This document shows, piece by piece, positions 7,403 through 11,370 of a DNA stretch of 11,370 bases (position 1 is its first letter; every line of letters starts with the position of its first letter). The notes under the pieces were generated by a model, which was not told the origin of the DNA, did not search any database, and saw nothing but the letters and a program-made list of their open reading frames with translations. The stretch is from NCBI GenBank assembly GCA_023144675.1, contig JAGLFE010000341.1, forward strand, positions 1 to 11,370, read 5' to 3'. A program made the translations under genes and the position numbers. This DNA comes from Thiomargarita sp. Its GTDB lineage: Bacteria > Pseudomonadota > Gammaproteobacteria > Beggiatoales > Beggiatoaceae.

Positions 7403-7753
7403 ATGGAAGAAGAATTAAGAAAACAAATTAGAGAAAATATATTAGATGGTGGTACTTGGTTACGTGCTTTTTTTATGATATTGTATGCAATTATTTGTTA
7501 TTTTGCGATTCTTATCACCGCCATTGTAGTTTTAATCCAATTTGGTTTTGTATTAGTATCAGGTCAAACTAATGATCGTCTATTGCCAGCTGGAAAAAGT
7601 TTAAGTATTTATATTTACCAAATTTTTAACTTTTTAACTTATAATTCAGATGAAAAGCCTTTTCCCATCACTAATTGGCCATCGGTAGAAGAATTTGAAG
7701 ATGATACTATTATAGACTTGCCAAAAGAAGCTGAACCACCACAAAAAAATTAA
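7403..7753 (+). CDS. DUF4389 family membrane protein
   Basis: The protein has 116 residues. It has a charged N-terminus (1-20), a long hydrophobic segment (about 20-54) likely to make one or two membrane passes, then the family-typical stretch RLLPAGKSLSIYIYQIFNFL with TYNSDEKPFPITNWP after it, and an acidic Pro-rich tail. This run of motifs is characteristic of DUF4389, a family of unknown function frequent in Gammaproteobacteria. The length is usual for the family. The ribosome site is weak (GAG at about 7391). The gene lies between two terminator-like hairpins and so is probably monocistronic. No role can be given from context. Confidence 0.85.
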   Translation: MEEELRKQIRENILDGGTWLRAFFMILYAIICYFAILITAIVVLIQFGFVLVSGQTNDRLLPAGKSLSIYIYQIFNFLTYNSDEKPFPITNWPSVEEFEDDTIIDLPKEAEPPQKN

Positions 7754-7791
7754 ATAAATATTAATAATTTACAATTATTTTAAGATTTTTC

Positions 7792-7821
7792 TTGACATTT
7801 CATAATGCAATCAAGTATAAT
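7792..7821 (+). promoter_or_regulatory. Consensus sigma-70-type promoter
   Basis: TTGACA at 7792-7797 and TATAAT at 7816-7821 both match the consensus exactly, with an 18-base spacer. Transcription should begin near 7828. It is the best promoter in the window. It points at the structured RNA and the NYN gene, not at the protein-coding gene to its left. Confidence 0.85.
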
Positions 7822-7827
7822 ACAAAA

Positions 7828-7912
7828 TATACTAACTCACTTGAGATGTTCGCACCTCGAGTAACAAGCCGTTAAGTAATGAAAATTGCTTAGCGGTTTT
7901 GTTATTTTATCA
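7828..7912 (+). ncRNA. Candidate structured small RNA or 5' leader
   Basis: The predicted transcript from the consensus promoter is about 80-85 nt long and is almost entirely folded. Hairpin 1 (7839-7862) pairs ACTTGAGATG with CACCTCGAGT around a TTCG tetraloop, with one A-C mismatch and one G-T pair. Hairpin 2 (7863-7903) starts at the very next base and ends in a T-rich tail. The combination of promoter, compact fold and terminator suggests a free small RNA. The alternative is an attenuated leader of the NYN gene, whose ATG is 23 bp beyond. I do not recognise it as 6S, SRP RNA, tmRNA or a known riboswitch. Confidence 0.55.
7863..7912 (+). terminator. Terminator-like hairpin upstream of the NYN gene
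   Basis: AACAAGCCGTTAAGTAA (7863-7879) pairs with TTGCTTAGCGGTTTTGTT (7886-7903) over 17 pairs, including three G-T pairs, with one bulged T and the loop TGAAAA. The 3' arm is T-rich and continues as ATTTTAT. This is a strong intrinsic terminator shape and would end a transcript begun near 7828 before it reaches the NYN coding region, unless termination is conditional. Confidence 0.65.
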
Positions 7913-7934
7913 GAAATAAAAATTTGAGCAAAAA

Positions 7935-8591
7935 ATGAGAACAACCGTTTATATTGATGGATTTAATCTGTATTATGGATGCTTAAAAAAAACAGATTAT
8001 AAATGGCTAGATTTATACCAATTATTTAAAGAAAATTTACTTGATAATACAACAACCCACCTGTGTATAAAATATTTCACAGCAAAAATTCTCCCAAGTG
8101 ATAATCCAAAATCTCCATTCCTCCAGCAAAAATACCATGAAGCTTTAATTAAATATAGTCCTGACAATAGTTTTGAAATTATTTATGGACATTTTTCAAA
8201 ACAAAAAAAGTATTTAAGGCGTATTAAACCAGATGAACATTATCCAGAAGATTCTCAAGATAGATACACTGTTCATGTTAAAACCTTTGAAGAAAAACAA
8301 TCGGATGTTAATATTGCCGTCAATATGATTAATGATGCTTATTTAAATAAGTTTGACCAAGCGGTATTATGTTCTAATGACACAGATTTAGTAAGTATTT
8401 TGCAATGTTTAAAAAAAATCATAAAGATAAAAAAATAGGATTAATTATTCCAATTCGTGATAACAATAGATATCCTTCTTCACAGTTGATTAAGTATGCT
8501 AATTGGTACAAACCATTTGCAAAATTCTCAATTACCTGAAAAAATTCCTAATACCAATATCCATAAACCGAAAGAATGGTTTCCTAAATAA
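7935..8591 (+). pseudogene. NYN-domain (LabA/COG1432-like) protein gene with two compensating frameshifts
   Basis: The start MRTTVYIDGFNLYYG is the signature of the NYN/LabA-like branch of the PIN nuclease superfamily. Probable metal-site acids are D8, D124 (EEKQSDVNIAV), D149 and D151 (SNDTDL). The continuous frame stops at 8438 after 167 codons, but the family C-terminus continues in the -1 frame from the run of eight A at 8411-8418 (NHKDKKIGLIIPIRDNNRYP, then SSQLIKYANWYKPF). It then returns to the original frame near 8519-8524 (NSQLPEKIPNTNIHKPKEWF, stop 8589-8591). Restoring nine A at the first run and three instead of four at the second would give an intact protein of about 218 residues, the usual family size. 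Both lesions are single-base changes in A-runs, so decay, assembly error or ribosomal frameshifting at the first site all need consideration. The next gene begins 1 bp after the restored stop. Confidence 0.85.
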
Positions 8592-8592
8592 A

Positions 8593-8743
8593 ATGAACAA
8601 ACTATATTTAGGTGATTGCTTAGATATTTTAAGAAATGAACTAGAAATAAAACCAGAATCTGTTGATTTAATTTACATTGACCCGTTCTTTAATTCCAAA
8701 CGAAAATGTATTTTTTGATGATATATGGGTTATTGTATATTAA
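8593..8743 (+). pseudogene. Remnant of an adenine/cytosine-N4 type DNA methyltransferase gene
   Basis: The 41-codon open piece (8593-8718) reads MNKLYLGDCLDILRNELEIK and then PESVDLIYIDPFFNSKRK. This is the N-terminus of site-specific DNA methyltransferases that begin with catalytic motif IV. The expected DPPF motif appears as DPFF. At about 8698-8704 the family sense shifts to another frame (GAA AAT GTA TTT TTT GAT GAT, reading ENVFFDD) and then stops at 8741-8743. The remaining 200 or more residues, including the AdoMet-binding FxGxG motif, are absent: the next gene starts at 8807. The ATG follows the restored NYN stop by 1 bp, so the two were probably a translationally coupled pair. It cannot be active. 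Confidence 0.75.
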
Positions 8744-8806
8744 CTAATTTTGATAGCTAAATTCAGGCAAAATGAAAATTTCTTATCTTAAATCTACCTA
8801 ATAAAT

Positions 8807-10162
8807 ATGATAAAATTTTATCTTAGCGAAATTGCATCGGCATTAAAAGCGAATTTATTGGGAAAAGATGTTCAATTTACCGCTTGTAGCATTGATACAC
8901 GCCAAATTAAACCTGGGGCGATTTATCTTGCACTACAAGGCGAGCGGTTTGATGGGCATGATTTTGTCTTAGAAGCGCAGGAAAAAGGAGCAAGTGCCTT
9001 AATTGTAAGTAAAAAAGTAACTTGTTCTTTACCTACTTTACAAGTAAAAGATACTAGAGTTGCTTTGGGAAAATTGGCACATTTATGGCGACAAAGTTTT
9101 GATTTACCTTTAATTGCAATCACTGGTAGTAATGGTAAAACGACTACTAAAGAGATGCTAAAAAGTATCTTTTTGCAAGCGACTAATTTGAATCAAGAAG
9201 CTATTTTGGCAACGCAGGGGAATTATAATAATGATATTGGAATGCCCTTGACCTTATTTAATTTGAATGCAAGCCATCAATATGCCATTATCGAAATGGG
9301 AGCGAATCATCCCGGTGAAATAGCTTATTTAAGTGAAATTGCCCAGCCTACGGTTGCAACTATTACCCAATGCTCTCCAGCCCATTTAGCAGGATTTAAG
9401 ACGGTAAAAGGAGTGGCTTTAGCCAAAGGAGAAATTTTCGCAAATTTAAATGGGACGGCGATTATTAACCACGATGATAATTATGCTGAATTATGGCGTA
9501 AATTAGCTAAACGAGCCACTATTAACAGTTTTGGAATTCAAAATAATGCCAATGTAACGGCAAAAAACCTAAAGTTATTTAATCATGCTAGTCAATTCGT
9601 TTTACACACCCCAATAGGACAAATAGCCATCCAATTGCCATTATTGGGACAACATAATATTATGAATGCGCTGGCGGCTAGTAGTTGCGCTTTGGTTAGT
9701 GGTTGTTCGTTAGCGATTATTAAGCAAGGTTTAGAAGCTATGCAACCAATAACAGGGCGTTTACAAGTAGTTCCAGCTAAGTTAGGAATTACATTAATTG
9801 ATGATACTTATAATGCCAATCCCGCTTCGCTTGAAGCAGCTTTATCGGCGTTAATGCAATATGATTCACCACGTTGGCTAGTATTAGGTGATATGGGAGA
9901 GTTAGGAGAAGATTCAATTCAATTTCATCAACAAGCTGCTGAAATTGCCCGAAAAAATGGCGTGGAACGTTTATGGGCAATTGGAGAATTAACCAAACAT
10001 ACCGTTGAGCATTTTGGTCACGGTGCTACACATTTTTCACAATATGATAATTTAACTCAAGCTATAAAAACAGAATTAACAACTGAAACTACCATATTAA
10101 TAAAAGGATCACGTAGTATGAAACTGGAACAAATCGTACAGGCTTTACAACAAGGAGATTAA
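8807..10162 (+). CDS. murF: UDP-N-acetylmuramoyl-tripeptide--D-alanyl-D-alanine ligase
   Basis: MurF is a cytoplasmic ATP-dependent ligase that adds D-Ala-D-Ala to UDP-MurNAc-tripeptide, the last soluble step of peptidoglycan precursor synthesis. The 451-residue length is normal. The N-terminal domain (1-100) contains SIDTRQIKPGAIYLALQGER, the central ATPase domain has the P-loop TGSNGKTTT (106-114), NYNNDIG (139-145), EMGANHPGEI (163-172) and GQHNIMNALAA (281-291), and the C-terminal domain has DDTYNANP (332-339), GDMGELGE (361-368) and IKGSRSMKLE (432-441). All expected motifs are intact. No clear ribosome binding site precedes the ATG, but an upstream in-frame extension is not supported and MIKFYLSEIA is a typical start. 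It is coupled to mraY 4 bp downstream. MurE, its usual upstream neighbour, is missing; decayed accessory genes occupy that place. Confidence 0.97.
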   Translation: MIKFYLSEIASALKANLLGKDVQFTACSIDTRQIKPGAIYLALQGERFDGHDFVLEAQEKGASALIVSKKVTCSLPTLQVKDTRVALGKLAHLWRQSFDLPLIAITGSNGKTTTKEMLKSIFLQATNLNQEAILATQGNYNNDIGMPLTLFNLNASHQYAIIEMGANHPGEIAYLSEIAQPTVATITQCSPAHLAGFKTVKGVALAKGEIFANLNGTAIINHDDNYAELWRKLAKRATINSFGIQNNANVTAKNLKLFNHASQFVLHTPIGQIAIQLPLLGQHNIMNALAASSCALVSGCSLAIIKQGLEAMQPITGRLQVVPAKLGITLIDDTYNANPASLEAALSALMQYDSPRWLVLGDMGELGEDSIQFHQQAAEIARKNGVERLWAIGELTKHTVEHFGHGATHFSQYDNLTQAIKTELTTETTILIKGSRSMKLEQIVQALQQGD

Positions 10163-10166
10163 AATA

Positions 10167-11252
10167 ATGTTATTATGGTTGAGTGAATATTTGATGCAGT
10201 TTTATAGCGGCTTTAATGTTTTTCAATATTTAACCCTACGAGCTATTTTAAGTGCGCTTACTGCCCTATTTATTGCACTTATTATGGGTCCTTTTATGAT
10301 TCAAAGTTTAAGTTTAAACCAAATTGGACAACAGATACGGGATGATGGTCCGAAAACGCATTTAAAAAAAGCAGGCACACCAACCATGGGTGGTGCATTA
10401 ATTTTGGCGGCGATTATTGCCAGCACGCTGTTATGGTCTGATTTATCTAATCGTTTTGTGTGGATTACTTTATCAGTTACTTTATTATTCGGTTTAATCG
10501 GCTGGGTGGATGATTATAGTAAAATTGTCTTCGGTAATAGCAAAGGCTTATCTGCTAAACAAAAATATTTTTGGCAATCAGTCGGCGGATTTGGTGCAGC
10601 CATGGTATTGCTTTTTACTGCTCAATCACCAGCTGAAACACAATTAATCATACCTTTTGTTAAAGATTTTGTGATTAATTTATCACCTTGGATATTTGTA
10701 TTATTAGCCTATTTGGTAATTGTTGGAACTAGTAATGCGGTTAATTTAACTGATGGTTTAGATGGTTTAGCCATTATGCCAATAGTTTTAGTAGCAGGGG
10801 CATTATCTATTTTTGCTTATGCGGCTGGAAATTTTAATTTTGCCAACTATTTAGGTATTCCCTATGTGGCTGGAGCTGGAGAAGTGCTGATTTTCTGTGC
10901 GGCAATTGTTGGAGCGGGATTGGGATTTTTATGGTTTAATACCTATCCAGCCCAAGTTTTTATGGGCGATGTCGGAGCTTTAGCATTGGGAGCAGCTTTG
11001 GGAATTATTGCGGTAATTGTGCGTCAAGAATTAGTTTTATTTATCATGGGTGGCGTGTTTGTTATGGAAACGGTATCTGTTATTTTACAAGTGGCTTCAT
11101 TTAAATTAACTGGTCGACGAATTTTCCGCATGGCTCCTTTACATCACCATTTTGAACTCAAAGGTTGGCCAGAACCAAGAGTTATTGTGCGCTTCTGGAT
11201 TATTACTGTAGTTTTAGTTTTAATCGGCTTGGCTAGTTTGAAAATTCGTTAA
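10167..11252 (+). CDS. mraY: Phospho-N-acetylmuramoyl-pentapeptide transferase
   Basis: MraY is a polytopic inner-membrane enzyme that transfers phospho-MurNAc-pentapeptide from UDP to undecaprenyl phosphate, giving lipid I. It uses the product of murF. At 361 residues it matches the family length and shows about ten hydrophobic segments. Hallmarks are DDGPKTHLKKAGTPTMGG (59-76), the Asp pair D115-D116 in GWVDDYSK, NLTDGLDGLA (193-202) with D196 and D199, the substrate-site D268 in FMGDVGALALGA, and the histidine cluster H326-H328 in APLHHHFELKGWPE. All are intact. A strong ribosome site AAGGAG (10152-10157), located inside the end of murF, precedes the ATG by 9 bases and argues for co-translation of the pair. 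Confidence 0.98.
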   Translation: MLLWLSEYLMQFYSGFNVFQYLTLRAILSALTALFIALIMGPFMIQSLSLNQIGQQIRDDGPKTHLKKAGTPTMGGALILAAIIASTLLWSDLSNRFVWITLSVTLLFGLIGWVDDYSKIVFGNSKGLSAKQKYFWQSVGGFGAAMVLLFTAQSPAETQLIIPFVKDFVINLSPWIFVLLAYLVIVGTSNAVNLTDGLDGLAIMPIVLVAGALSIFAYAAGNFNFANYLGIPYVAGAGEVLIFCAAIVGAGLGFLWFNTYPAQVFMGDVGALALGAALGIIAVIVRQELVLFIMGGVFVMETVSVILQVASFKLTGRRIFRMAPLHHHFELKGWPEPRVIVRFWIITVVLVLIGLASLKIR

Positions 11253-11370
11253 GCTACATCCATAGCTATTAGCCACTTTCAGTATAATAACTAAAGGGTA
11301 ATCCTAAAGTTATGCAGACAAAAAAATGTAATTGAAAATAAGCCAAAAAATAGAGATTTTGATATTTAAA
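11253..11370. other. Downstream flank of mraY
   Basis: No credible start of murD or another gene is seen in these 118 bases; the two ATGs on the plus strand lead to stops within eight codons. A small stem AGCTA/TAGCT (loop CATCCA) follows the mraY stop but lacks a T-run, so it is not a convincing terminator. Confidence 0.5.

Noticed and set aside
7846..7875. A nine-codon leader peptide (MFAPRVTSR) ending inside the terminator-like hairpin.
   Set aside because: It has no ribosome site, its ATG is buried in hairpin 1, and there is no run of regulatory codons; a chance frame is more likely.
7862..7904. Integron attC site (TAAC...GTTA ends around a long imperfect hairpin).
   Set aside because: There is no integrase or cassette array, and the T-rich 3' arm together with the upstream consensus promoter fits a terminator better.
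8503..8718. One 71-codon gene read continuously through this frame.
   Set aside because: Its first 30 codons are the NYN gene tail read out of frame; the real methylase start is the ATG at 8593.
1..11370. CRISPR arrays, tRNA or rRNA genes, complete insertion sequences.
   Set aside because: No regularly spaced direct repeats with unique spacers, no tRNA or rRNA-like sequence and no transposase frame were seen.

Overview
The window is a low-GC bacterial chromosome segment that most resembles a gammaproteobacterial large sulfur bacterium (Beggiatoa/Thioploca/Thiomargarita type). The reasons are an AT-rich genome with many dispersed palindromic repeats, a NarG preceded by a membrane diheme cytochrome c, a DUF4389 protein, and a PIN-domain protein of a kind common in filamentous bacteria. 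The genus is an inference from recall and was not tested by a search.

Left part (1-5034, all minus strand). Reading with transcription, a diheme cytochrome c gene is followed 5 bp later by a full-length narG (molybdenum-binding catalytic subunit of a membrane nitrate reductase or nitrite oxidoreductase). The next gene in the same direction is not narH but an orphan PIN-domain ribonuclease-like gene that runs off the left edge.

Middle (5035-8806), accessory and partly decayed. Two same-direction copies of a palindromic repeat of about 90 bp flank an AT-rich stretch with a broken gene for a small exported protein. To their right, on the plus strand, are an exported Met/Pro/Asn-rich protein with a 16-residue tandem repeat, a terminator hairpin, and a DUF4389 membrane protein. 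Next comes a consensus sigma-70-type promoter driving a short, strongly structured RNA that ends in a terminator-like hairpin. Behind it lie a NYN-domain nuclease-like gene with two compensating frameshifts in A-runs and, 1 bp later, the stump of an adenine-type DNA methyltransferase gene. These last two look like a decaying two-gene module.

Right part (8807-11252, plus strand). Intact murF and mraY, 4 bp apart, carry out consecutive steps of peptidoglycan precursor synthesis (UDP-MurNAc-pentapeptide, then lipid I). Neither murE upstream nor the start of murD downstream is present, so this pair is detached from the usual division/cell-wall cluster at least on its left side.

The observations most worth following are the structured RNA at about 7828-7912, the frameshifted NYN/methylase module, the missing narH, and the paired palindromic elements.
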